Shown: piece after piece, positions 9,250 to 16,668 of the stretch
Position numbering within the stretch: position 1 is the stretch's first letter
Layout of the letters: every line of letters begins with the position of its first letter
Position numbers and translations under genes: made by a program
Notes under the pieces: model-generated
Database searches by the model: none
What the model saw: the letters and a program-made list of their open reading frames with translations, nothing else
What the model was told of the DNA's origin: nothing
DNA from: Aquificaceae bacterium
Lineage (GTDB): Bacteria > Aquificota > Aquificia > Aquificales > Aquificaceae
NCBI GenBank assembly: GCA_015490155.1
Contig: WFYI01000106.1
Span: 1 to 34,397, forward strand
Length of the DNA stretch: 34,397 nt
Reading direction: 5' to 3'

Positions 9250-9807
9250 ATGAAGGATTTTGAATCTCTTATAAAGGAGCTTCTCGAGAGCGTTAGAACC
9301 CTTGAGGAGACCTTAGAGAAGGCTAAGAAGCCGATAGAAACGAGCTCCCAAATCATACCTCAAACCACCGAGAATATCCGCGATGTCATGCAATTTCTCG
9401 AGGATACCTCCCATAACATAATGAACTACCTCGAGGAGATAAACACCAACTCGAAAGCAATTCAGGAGGATATAGATTTCCTCATGTCTCTGAACCCTAC
9501 GCAGAAAATAAAAGACAAGCTCGTTGATATGAAGAAGAGGAACGACGAGAACCTTAACATCTTGCTTCAGTTGTTCTCTATGATGTCCTTCCATGACTTG
9601 GCGGGACAGCAGCTTAAACTCGTTATATCCTCACTTGAGTCAATAAAGGAGAACCTTATAAACGTTATAGTAGCCAAAGTTGCGGAGGAGAAGAAGCTCG
9701 AGGACAAAGAGGTTGAAAAGCTCAAGGGTAAGGTATCGGAGCTTCTTACGCAAGACCGTGTATCTCAAGACGATGTTGATAAGCTTTTGGAGGAGTACGG
9801 ACTATAG
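9250..9807 (+). CDS. cheZ: CheY-P phosphatase CheZ
   Basis: Helical protein of 185 residues that removes phosphate from CheY. The catalytic motif is SFHDLAGQQLK with D116 and Q120, matching the family DLTGQ pattern (D143/Q147 in E. coli). Long flanking helices should form the four-helix bundle dimer. The C-terminal SQDDVDKLLEEYGL (172-185) matches the CheY-binding tail of known CheZ proteins and resembles both the FliM N-terminus and the CheA linker peptide. It starts three bases after fliM and is followed by cheY. CheZ is common in proteobacteria; its presence here fits the proteobacterial-like genes often seen in Aquificales. Confidence 0.9.
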   Translation: MKDFESLIKELLESVRTLEETLEKAKKPIETSSQIIPQTTENIRDVMQFLEDTSHNIMNYLEEINTNSKAIQEDIDFLMSLNPTQKIKDKLVDMKKRNDENLNILLQLFSMMSFHDLAGQQLKLVISSLESIKENLINVIVAKVAEEKKLEDKEVEKLKGKVSELLTQDRVSQDDVDKLLEEYGL

Positions 9808-9821
9808 AGGAGGTATGAGTA

Positions 9822-10205
9822 ATGCCCTTACCGCCCAAAGACATTAGGATACTTGTCGTTGACGACATGAGTACGATGAGAAGGATTATCCGAACAATAC
9901 TAAACCAGTTGGGCTACGAGAACATAGAGGAGGCTGAAAATGGAAAGCAAGCCCTTGCAAAGCTCAGGTCTGAGAAGTTTGATTTCGTGGTAACTGACTG
10001 GAATATGCCGGAGATGGACGGCTTAACACTCGTTCAAGAAATTAGGAAAGATGAGAACTTGAAGAGCCTTCCCGTGCTTATGGTAACAGCGGAGGCTAAA
10101 AAGGAAAACGTTCTTATGGCACTTAAAGCCGGGGTTAATAACTACATAGTTAAGCCTTTCACGCCGGAGGTTCTGAAGGAAAAGATAGAAAAAATCTTTA
10201 AGTAA
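9822..10205 (+). CDS. cheY: Chemotaxis response regulator CheY
   Basis: Single receiver domain of 127 residues that carries the signal from CheA to FliM. Functional residues are all present: D14/D15, phospho-acceptor D59 in [11 protein letters not shown]89 in MVTAEA, Y108 and K111 in NYIVKPF. The sequence is very close to the classical CheY form, including the aromatic residue used to bind FliM. A strong ribosome site (GAGGAGG) precedes the ATG. Its position between the genes for its phosphatase and a soluble receptor supports the chemotaxis role over a generic receiver. Confidence 0.97.
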   Translation: MPLPPKDIRILVVDDMSTMRRIIRTILNQLGYENIEEAENGKQALAKLRSEKFDFVVTDWNMPEMDGLTLVQEIRKDENLKSLPVLMVTAEAKKENVLMALKAGVNNYIVKPFTPEVLKEKIEKIFK

Positions 10206-10207
10206 TC

Positions 10208-10969
10208 ATGGAGAATAGTATAGAGGAAAGGCTCAGGCTCTTAGAGAAAGCCTGTAGCTTGACGGATGTGGGAGTGGTGTTGCTTGAGGAAGGCACGGTT
10301 AGCTATGCCAACTATGTGGCGGAGGAGTTTCTATCGAGCCACGACTTAAACGAGTTGGAAAAGAAGACCCTAATCCTTTACAGAGACGGGCGTTCCATAG
10401 TATTCAGAAAGACCGAGAGTAAAGCTCAATCCTCTGTTTTGGAAACCTCTTCTGAAGCTCTAAGGGAGCTTGAGGAAATCCTAAGAATCATAGAGAACGG
10501 TGTTTCCATAGCGGAAGAGGTGGCTTCCGCTTCTTCAAAAACGGAAGAGGAATTGAAGCAGGACATTGAACTCGTAAACAGATTAATAGAGGAATCCTCC
10601 GGGATAAAAAGAATTCTTACCTTTATAAACGAGGTTTCAGAACAGACCTCACTCCTTTCTTTGAACGCCACCATAGAGGCTGCACGGGTAGGAGAAGCCG
10701 GCAGGGGCTTTGCGGTCGTGGCAGAGGAGATAGGTAAGTTAGCTTCAAAGACTATAGAGTTCACAGAGGAGATAAGCCAAGTGCTTAAAAAGATAGAGAG
10801 GAGTATATCTACCATAAGTGAGCATATAGATAAGATTGTAGGGCTTGCCGGAGAACAGAAGGAGCTTTCCTCGGACGCGGAGATGCTCTTTTACCTGATA
10901 AGGGATAGAACCGACACCTTAAGGGACAGGTACAGGGAAATCAACGAGCTTATTGCTAAACTCTCTTAG
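10208..10969 (+). CDS. Soluble chemoreceptor with PAS-like N-terminus
   Basis: A 253-residue methyl-accepting-protein relative with no membrane segment. Residues 15-68 read like a short PAS fold ([20 protein letters not shown], then a FRKTE strand). Residues 75-253 form a coiled-coil hairpin whose tip [18 protein letters not shown] and [15 protein letters not shown] lies at 148-179. The arms are about ten heptads, shorter than usual receptors, and I see no clear methylation-site consensus. It is probably a cytoplasmic sensor that binds CheA/CheW. It starts two bases after cheY without a Shine-Dalgarno sequence, so translation may depend on coupling. The PAS assignment is uncertain. Confidence 0.85.
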   Translation: MENSIEERLRLLEKACSLTDVGVVLLEEGTVSYANYVAEEFLSSHDLNELEKKTLILYRDGRSIVFRKTESKAQSSVLETSSEALRELEEILRIIENGVSIAEEVASASSKTEEELKQDIELVNRLIEESSGIKRILTFINEVSEQTSLLSLNATIEAARVGEAGRGFAVVAEEIGKLASKTIEFTEEISQVLKKIERSISTISEHIDKIVGLAGEQKELSSDAEMLFYLIRDRTDTLRDRYREINELIAKLS

Positions 10970-10980
10970 GAGGGTATAGT

Positions 10981-11460
10981 ATGAAATCCTTCTGTAAGAA
11001 GGTTATCGAACACATGTACGACACCAGACTTGAGGATTTTATCTCCTCCTTCTACGAGCTGTACGGTAGATACAAGCACCTAAACGAGGACGATTTCTTT
11101 AGGGAATGGTTCGACCGCTTTGTGGTTCGGAGCCTTATGAAGTACTTTTCTCCTGTGATAATATCTGAGAACCTCGAAGAGGTTAGACATATTAAAAGGA
11201 AGGCTTACGTTACCTACGTCAGAACTTACTGGAGTTTGTGTTCTTATCCCAGAAGGTATCCCGGCAGAGTGGAGGAGGCGAAAAGGTTCTTTAATATAGA
11301 GGAACTTAACATGAAAACTCTCAAGAGAGCTTACAGGAATATGGTAAGGGAGAATCACCCTGACAGGGTAGGCAGGAGTAAAAAAAGTCACTTGAACATG
11401 GTAAAAATCAATTACTACTATCAGATACTTAAAGGCTACCTTGAGAATGTAGCTGCATAG
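10981..11460 (+). CDS. C-terminal J-domain protein of the chemotaxis operon
   Basis: A 159-residue protein. Residues 1-105 are an unrecognised, helical, aromatic and basic region. Residues 108-155 form a compact J domain: LKRAYRNMVRENHPDR carries the HPD triad at 126-128, and the third helix follows (VKINYYYQILKGYL). J domains stimulate Hsp70 ATPase, so DnaK is the expected partner. There is no Gly/Phe or zinc region, so it is not DnaJ itself; the layout is that of a client-specific cochaperone, as in DjlA/HscB-like proteins with a terminal J domain. A strong ribosome site (AGGAGGG) precedes the ATG. It is last in the fliM operon, and its stop directly abuts the stop of glmU on the other strand. 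Confidence 0.85.
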   Translation: MKSFCKKVIEHMYDTRLEDFISSFYELYGRYKHLNEDDFFREWFDRFVVRSLMKYFSPVIISENLEEVRHIKRKAYVTYVRTYWSLCSYPRRYPGRVEEAKRFFNIEELNMKTLKRAYRNMVRENHPDRVGRSKKSHLNMVKINYYYQILKGYLENVAA

Positions 11461-12849
11461 TTACTTCTTTATCTTAGCCTCGCCCTTACCTTCGTAAATC
11501 TTTAGTTTTGCTCTTTCTACGGCCATGGCACCGTCCGGGACGTCCTTTGATACTACAGACCCGCCTGCTATGTAGGAAAGCTTGCCCACCTTGATAGGGG
11601 ATATTAGCAGCGAGTTACTTCCTACGAATGCCCTATCTCCTATCTTGCTTTTATGCTTTCTTTTGCCGTCAAAGTTAGCTATAACCACGCCTGCCCCTAT
11701 GTTTACCCTGTCACCTACCTCTGTATCCCCGAGGTAAGAGAGATGTTTTGCGTTTACCCTATCTCCTATCTTACTCTTTTTCACTTCGACAAAGTTCCCT
11801 ATGTGGCTTTTCTCTCCCACGTAGCTTTTTTCCCTTACGTGGGCAAAGGGTCCGATTGTACTCCCGTCATCTATCTTTGAGTTCCTGACTATAGAGTAAG
11901 GTTGTATATCTACGTTCACGCCTATCTCGGAGTTCTCTACGATACTTCCCTCGCCTATCACACTTCCTTTCTTTATCTTTGACTTACCCTTCAGTACCGC
12001 AGATGGGAATATCTCGACGTCCTCTTCAAGGGTAACATCTGGCTCTATCCATACAGTCTCGGGCGAGTGGAAGGTTATGCCCTTTTCCGCCCAGAAGCGG
12101 ATTAACTTCAGCCTTAGCAGGTTTTCCGCAATTGCCAAGTCCCACCTCGTATTTACTCCTAAGACCTCTAAGGGGTCGGAAGCCATGAAACTGCGAACCT
12201 CGTGTCCGTTCTCCACTATGAAGCTCACTACATCCGTTAGGTAAAGCTCTCCCGTCTCCTTACTCGGTTTTATCCTAAAGAGGGCATTAAGCAGGTAAGG
12301 AGTGTAAAAGATGTACACACCGCTGTTTACTTCGGTTATAGCTTTCTCTTCGTGGGAAGCGTCTTTCTCTTCCACTATTTTCAAAATCCTGTCGTTGGAG
12401 GCTTTAACAACTCTACCGTATCCGGTTGGGTCTTGCAGGTGAGTCGTAAGTATAAGTCCTCCCAGCTTGAAGCCCTCGTATTCCTCGACCATCAACAGAT
12501 ACCTTTGCATCTGTTTAAGGGTTTCTGAGGAAACTAAGGGACTGTCCCCGTTTACGATTAAGACATAGCCGTCGTAGGAACGCCAGAAGTCTATTGAAGA
12601 AACAACCGCGTCTGCAGTTCCACCTTTTGGATTTTTCTGATAAAAAAACTTTACGTCTTCCTCTTTTAAGCTTTTTTCCACTTCCTCAGCCTTATGACCC
12701 ACCACCACGCCTATATCCTGTATTCCGGCATTCTTTACCGTGTTGACTACGTACCAGAGCATTGGCTTTCCGAGTATAGGGTGGATTACTTTCGGCTTAT
12801 CGCTTTTAAACCTTGAGCCGTATCCGGCAGCGAGAATTATAGCTCTCAA
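11461..12849 (-). CDS. glmU: Bifunctional GlmU: GlcNAc-1-phosphate uridyltransferase / GlcN-1-phosphate acetyltransferase
   Basis: Makes UDP-GlcNAc for peptidoglycan and lipid A. Its 462 residues are the normal length. The N-terminal nucleotidyltransferase starts with LAAGYGSRFKSDKPKVIHP, with GGTADAV and NGDSPL later. The C-terminal left-handed beta helix begins near residue 250 and includes the acetyltransferase block KHLSYLGD with its catalytic His. It overlaps lpxA by four bases, so two enzymes of envelope precursor synthesis are coupled. Its stop touches the stop of the convergent J-domain gene with no space for a terminator. Confidence 0.97.
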   Translation of the reverse strand: MRAIILAAGYGSRFKSDKPKVIHPILGKPMLWYVVNTVKNAGIQDIGVVVGHKAEEVEKSLKEEDVKFFYQKNPKGGTADAVVSSIDFWRSYDGYVLIVNGDSPLVSSETLKQMQRYLLMVEEYEGFKLGGLILTTHLQDPTGYGRVVKASNDRILKIVEEKDASHEEKAITEVNSGVYIFYTPYLLNALFRIKPSKETGELYLTDVVSFIVENGHEVRSFMASDPLEVLGVNTRWDLAIAENLLRLKLIRFWAEKGITFHSPETVWIEPDVTLEEDVEIFPSAVLKGKSKIKKGSVIGEGSIVENSEIGVNVDIQPYSIVRNSKIDDGSTIGPFAHVREKSYVGEKSHIGNFVEVKKSKIGDRVNAKHLSYLGDTEVGDRVNIGAGVVIANFDGKRKHKSKIGDRAFVGSNSLLISPIKVGKLSYIAGGSVVSKDVPDGAMAVERAKLKIYEGKGEAKIKK

Positions 12850-13664
12850 GATATTCCCTCCTTTACTGATGTTTTTTTACCATCGGTTGCTATACCTATT
12901 TTGCTGTTTCTTAAACTCTCTATGAACTCAACGAGTTCCATCACCCTTTGATTATGATACATGTCCTTTTTAAGCTCCTCCACAGCCTTCGAGAGTGTGT
13001 CGCTCTTTTTAAATAGGACTATATACGCTTTCTTGAGGGCTTGTATGTCCTCTCTGGAAAAACCTGCTCTGCTCAGCCCGATTGTGTTTATGCCGTACAG
13101 GTGGACATGGTTCCCCGAAGCTCTCGTGAAAGGAGGAATATGTTTGTTTACTCCCGTTAGCCCACCTATCATCGCATAGCTTCCTACCTTAGTCCACTGC
13201 TGTACCGCTGAAAGCCCGCCCATAAAGACGTTATTGCCTATCTCCACGTGTCCTGCAAGGGTGGCACAGTTAGCCATTATCACGTTGTTGCCAACCACGC
13301 AATCGTGCGCAACGTGAGCGTAAGCCATAAGCATACATTTATCTCCGACGATAGTTTTTCCCTTATCCAACGCCGTTCCCCTGTGTACGGTAACGTACTC
13401 TCTTATTATCACATTGTCACCTATGATTACTTCCGTATCTTCCCCCTTATAGCCTAAATGCTGAGGTTCTTCACCGATTACGGCTCCATCATGAATTTTA
13501 CAGTTTTTTCCTATTCTCACTCTGCCCTTAATAGAGACCCTGTTACCAATTGTAGTTCCGTCGCCGACCTCTATCTCTCCCTCGAGAACACAAAAAGCTC
13601 CTATCTTAACGTCTTTACCCAGCTTTACGTTACCGCTCAGCACACTTGTTTGATGTACGCTCAT
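12846..13664 (-). CDS. lpxA: UDP-GlcNAc acyltransferase LpxA
   Basis: First enzyme of lipid A synthesis, transferring an acyl chain from acyl-ACP to UDP-GlcNAc. Residues 1-190 are hexapeptide repeats of a left-handed beta helix. HVAHDCVVGN (117-126) holds the catalytic His (H120, equal to H125 of E. coli), and the C-terminal helical domain follows. At 272 residues it is slightly longer than usual, with a short charged tail. It implies a lipopolysaccharide-bearing outer membrane. It overlaps cinA upstream and glmU downstream by four bases each. Confidence 0.97.
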   Translation of the reverse strand: MSVHQTSVLSGNVKLGKDVKIGAFCVLEGEIEVGDGTTIGNRVSIKGRVRIGKNCKIHDGAVIGEEPQHLGYKGEDTEVIIGDNVIIREYVTVHRGTALDKGKTIVGDKCMLMAYAHVAHDCVVGNNVIMANCATLAGHVEIGNNVFMGGLSAVQQWTKVGSYAMIGGLTGVNKHIPPFTRASGNHVHLYGINTIGLSRAGFSREDIQALKKAYIVLFKKSDTLSKAVEELKKDMYHNQRVMELVEFIESLRNSKIGIATDGKKTSVKEGIS

Positions 13665-14353
13665 GACATCTCCTTTAGGATAAGTTTTCTTAGGTTATTT
13701 AAAGCTACCTGCGTAGAAAGGTAACGATTTGCGTTCCTTCCCTTGCTGAAGATTCTCTCCTCTACGAGGAGTTTATCTTTTAAGTAAACACCTATGTAGG
13801 TTAACCCTTCGGGTTTGGTTTCTGTCCCTCCTGGGCCTGCTATACCCGTTATGGCAATACCTGTATCTGTGCCAAACTTACCCTTTAATCCCTCAAGCAT
13901 TTCCATACAGGTTTGGCGCGAAACAGCTCCGTAGTTTTCAAGGGTTTTATCTCGTACTTGTAAAAGTTTCTTTTTAAGGGAATTAGAGTAAACAACAACT
14001 CCCCCGAGAAAGTACTCTGAGCTACCGGGTACGTTCACAATCCTCGCAGATAGAAGACCTGCAGTACAACTTTCTGCGACGCTGAGGGATAGGGACGAGC
14101 TTTTTAAGAGTTTGCCCACGACTTCTTCCATGCTCTCTCCTCTTTCCGAGTAAACAAAATCGCCCAAAAGCTCCTTAGCTCTATTGAACTCATCCACACT
14201 TGAAAAGGTAAGAGTTATACCCGACAGGCTCTCTTGAACCGTTAAATGTTCGGTGTTTACGACATTAAAGATTTCGTCTTTGCCTATTCCAAAAAGCCTC
14301 AACGTTAAATGTGTGTCCGTTGCAGTTTCGGACAGGCATACATCGCAATTCAT
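13661..14353 (-). CDS. CinA-like protein with nicotinamide-nucleotide amidase domain, lacking the N-terminal domain
   Basis: The C-terminal part (about 75-230) is the CinA/PncC amidase, with LSVAESCTAGLLSARI, YFLGGVVVYSNSLKKKLL and TGIAGPGGTETKPEG. It deamidates nicotinamide mononucleotide in NAD recycling. Residues 1-70 resemble the small KH-like middle domain of full CinA. The first, molybdopterin-binding-like domain (about 170 residues) is absent. The ATG at 14353 has no Shine-Dalgarno sequence; a TATAAT box (14369-14374, minus strand) lies 15 bases upstream, so the short form appears to be transcribed as such, not cut off by a sequence error. It heads the cinA-lpxA-glmU operon. Confidence 0.82.
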   Translation of the reverse strand: MNCDVCLSETATDTHLTLRLFGIGKDEIFNVVNTEHLTVQESLSGITLTFSSVDEFNRAKELLGDFVYSERGESMEEVVGKLLKSSSLSLSVAESCTAGLLSARIVNVPGSSEYFLGGVVVYSNSLKKKLLQVRDKTLENYGAVSRQTCMEMLEGLKGKFGTDTGIAITGIAGPGGTETKPEGLTYIGVYLKDKLLVEERIFSKGRNANRYLSTQVALNNLRKLILKEMS

Positions 14354-14414
14354 GATACCGAATAGGTTATTATATTACTCTAAAAATTTTATACTCCCCT
14401 AAGGAGGCTATCTA

Positions 14415-15431
14415 ATGGAAAAGAGCTGGAGTGTTGGAACAAAATACCTGAACGACAAAACGAGGTTAATAGTGATAGGAATAACCGGAAGGGAAGCTTC
14501 TCAGGTCGTTTCTGAATCTGAAGCTCTCTATCCTGGTTTTATAAAGGTTGGAGTAACTCCTGGAAAGGGCGGTAGTGAAGTGGCTGGTGTTCCTGTATTC
14601 AATACTGTAAAGGAAGCCCTAAACTCTCCAGAGGGTAAGGATGTAAACACCGGACTGATTTATGTTCCACCTGCTTCTGTGAAGGATGCGGTCATAGAGC
14701 TTATAGACTCTGGAATAAAAGTTATATACATAATTACGGAGCATGTGCCTATAAGGGATACCGTTTACTTTTACCATTACGCCAAAGAAAGAGGTGTTAC
14801 CATAGTGGGACCCACTTCATTGGGATGTATGGTTCCTGCAATTCCAGCAAGAATAGGTGCTATAGGTGGTAAAAATCCTTCCATAGCCTATAAAAAGGGA
14901 GGACTGGTTATACTCTCAAAGTCCGGAGGATTGACAACCACAACCGCAGAGATGTTTATGAGAAGGGGTTGGGGTACATATATGGCTCTTGCTTTGGGTG
15001 GAGACATAATAGCCGGTACGAATTATGCAGACGTTCTTGAGGAAATCAAGGATGACCCTAACGTTAAAGGTGTGATAATTCAAGGTGAAGTTGGCGGAAC
15101 TTACGAAGAACAAGCAGCGGAGACCATACTCAGGCTTTATAAAGAGGGTAAGTGGGATAAGCCTGTAGCTGCCTTCGTTGCGGGTAAATTCCAAGAAGGA
15201 CTCGAAGGTGTATCCTTTGGACACGCAGGTGCAATAGTAGAAAGGGGAAAGGGAAAGGCTACCGATAAAATAAGACTGTTTAACGAGGTTGGAAAAGAGA
15301 CGGGTCTTGTTAAGGTAGCGGAATTTTACCACGACCTTGTCAATTGCATAGAAGAGCTTGGAGTTGAGAGAGACTTTGAGGATTCTACACCTGCGGGAAG
15401 GGTGCAACCTCTTTACTCTACGATACGATAA
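14415..15431 (+). CDS. ccsB: SucD-family ATP-dependent CoA ligase subunit, probably citryl-CoA synthetase small subunit
   Basis: 338 residues with the CoA-binding Rossmann domain (about 15-140) and a ligase domain containing the phospho-His in FGHAGAIVERGKGKA (H270). Succinyl-CoA synthetase alpha subunits are nearer 290-305 residues. The length here (about 36 kDa) and the extra N- and C-terminal segments fit CcsB, the small subunit of citryl-CoA synthetase known from Hydrogenobacter thermophilus. With CcsA that enzyme activates citrate in the two-step citrate cleavage of the reductive TCA cycle. The large subunit is not in the window. A good ribosome site (AAGGAGG) precedes the ATG. SucD itself is the alternative. 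Confidence 0.75.
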   Translation: MEKSWSVGTKYLNDKTRLIVIGITGREASQVVSESEALYPGFIKVGVTPGKGGSEVAGVPVFNTVKEALNSPEGKDVNTGLIYVPPASVKDAVIELIDSGIKVIYIITEHVPIRDTVYFYHYAKERGVTIVGPTSLGCMVPAIPARIGAIGGKNPSIAYKKGGLVILSKSGGLTTTTAEMFMRRGWGTYMALALGGDIIAGTNYADVLEEIKDDPNVKGVIIQGEVGGTYEEQAAETILRLYKEGKWDKPVAAFVAGKFQEGLEGVSFGHAGAIVERGKGKATDKIRLFNEVGKETGLVKVAEFYHDLVNCIEELGVERDFEDSTPAGRVQPLYSTIR

Positions 15432-15443
15432 ATCCTGAAGACT

Positions 15444-15995
15444 GTGGATTTGAAGGATAGGGACCGCTGGAACGAGAAGTACAAACAAGGGTGGCGAACC
15501 TCTTTAAACGCTACCCTTTTGAGGTTTTATCAACTTGCCTCCAAGGGTAAAGCTTTGGATATAGCCTGCGGTAGTGGCGATAACTCCATCTTCCTCGCTG
15601 AAAAAGGATTTTCTGTAGATGCCTTTGATATTAGCGACGAGGCTATAAAGATTGCTAACGCCTTGGCATTGAAGAGAGGTGTTAAGGTAAACCTCCTAAT
15701 GAGTGACATAGAGAGCTTTCCGTTCAAGGGGGAGTATTACGACTTGATAATAAACTTCTATTTTTTGGATAGGAATTCTTTCTCCAAAATTACAGCTTCT
15801 TTAAAACAAGGCGGACTTTTAATATTTGAAACTTATAACGAGAAGCATCTACTTAGTAAACCATCTTTTAACAGGAGCTATCTTTTGAGGGAAGGCGAAC
15901 TTAGGGAGGTTTTTAAAGAGCTTGAGATAGTTTATTACGAAGAGGCTTCAAATATAACTACTTTGGTGGCTAAAAAATCTTCCACCTTTTCTTAG
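15444..15995 (+). CDS. Class I SAM-dependent methyltransferase
   Basis: 183 residues in a TehB/UbiE-like fold. Motif I is ALDIACGSGDNSIFLAEKG (37-55), an acidic strand end VDAFDIS follows (58-64), and a motif IV-like YDLIINFYFLD lies near residue 97. The usual DRWNEKY opening is present. The start is a GTG 12 bases after the ccsB stop. The substrate is unknown. The last 26 bases overlap the convergent RHH gene, so its 3' end is antisense to that gene. Confidence 0.85.
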   Translation: MDLKDRDRWNEKYKQGWRTSLNATLLRFYQLASKGKALDIACGSGDNSIFLAEKGFSVDAFDISDEAIKIANALALKRGVKVNLLMSDIESFPFKGEYYDLIINFYFLDRNSFSKITASLKQGGLLIFETYNEKHLLSKPSFNRSYLLREGELREVFKELEIVYYEEASNITTLVAKKSSTFS

Positions 15996-16443
15996 CTTGG
16001 AGAGCGTTCATGAGTTCATCCTTCTCCCTGTTCAATACTTCTATTCTTAGCTCAAGCTCTTTTATCAGCAAAAGCTTCTCATTCAATTCCTTATTCAAGC
16101 GGGTAGTCTCCTGAGCTTTCTTATCAACCTCTCCCTTTAGATTCCCTATTTCTCTTTTCAACCCCTCAAGCTCTAACACAAGTCTTTCCTTTTCCTTCTG
16201 ACTAAGCTCAAGCTTTGCCTGTATTTCACCTATCCTGTACTTAGTAGCTGATACTTCGTCAGTCAGTTTTTTGTACTCTTCGAAGGGAACAAAGCTTCTA
16301 TCCTTGGCTGATTCCCTGGTTCTGAAAAAAACCCTTAGAGCCTCCCTTATCACCTCTGTCCTTGAGGTGCCCTCTTCCCTTGCCAGCCTGTCTACCTCGT
16401 CGAGTATGTGCTTCTCCAGCCTTATAGATATACTCTCCTTCAT
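15970..16443 (-). CDS. Ribbon-helix-helix DNA-binding protein with long coiled coil
   Basis: 157 residues. The N-terminal 45 (ESISIRLEKHILDEVDRLAR, then EGTSRTEVIREAL) form a CopG/MetJ-type ribbon-helix-helix domain. From about 65 to 150 the protein is a continuous charged coiled coil (heptads rich in Glu/Lys/Leu), ending KRWKIF. Most RHH repressors are 45-90 residues; the long rod is unusual and may bring distant sites together or bind a partner. There is no Shine-Dalgarno sequence, and the promoter sits right at the start codon. A perfect 8-bp inverted repeat lies just upstream of the -35 box, a likely site for its own product. Confidence 0.8.
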   Translation of the reverse strand: MKESISIRLEKHILDEVDRLAREEGTSRTEVIREALRVFFRTRESAKDRSFVPFEEYKKLTDEVSATKYRIGEIQAKLELSQKEKERLVLELEGLKREIGNLKGEVDKKAQETTRLNKELNEKLLLIKELELRIEVLNREKDELMNALQAKKRWKIF

Positions 16444-16450
16444 AGCAGAA

Positions 16451-16500
16451 ATTATAAGATTTTTGTATTACATAGTCAATATATCTATTGCTAATAGATA
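16451..16500 (-). promoter_or_regulatory. Promoter and palindromic operator of the RHH gene
   Basis: On the minus strand TTGACT (16474-16479), a 17-base spacer and TATAAT (16451-16456) form a near-consensus promoter. The ATG at 16443 is only seven bases after the -10 box, so the mRNA is predicted to be leaderless. Immediately upstream of the -35 box is a perfect inverted repeat, TATCTATT (16482-16489) and AATAGATA (16493-16500) with three bases between. Binding there would fit autoregulation. Confidence 0.7.
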
Positions 16501-16668
16501 ATTTAGTAGACAAAGTTTGCACTACAAAATATTGCAAAATAATTGGTTAATATAATGATAATTATGTTAACATTAAGGGTAGATTATTAACCGTGGTTAA
16601 GGCTTAACGAATGTTTGTTGGATAATATGGGAGTGTTATGCAAGTGATGTGTGCCGGATTTTATTTGA
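16501..16668. other. AT-rich gene-free stretch with GGTTAA repeats
   Basis: This follows the operator and lies beyond the 3' end of the glycosyltransferase gene. GGTTAA or TTAACC occurs at 16545-16550, 16587-16592 and 16595-16600; the last two form the perfect palindrome TTAACCGTGGTTAA. GTTAAC is at 16566-16571. I see no ORF, terminator or RNA gene. The repeats may be protein-binding sites, but the base composition makes chance matches likely. Confidence 0.35.

Noticed and set aside
16551-16569. Fur-box-like sequence (about 14 of 19 consensus positions)
   Set aside because: The region is very AT-rich, there is no iron gene nearby, and the site is not placed at a promoter. Chance is the simpler reading.
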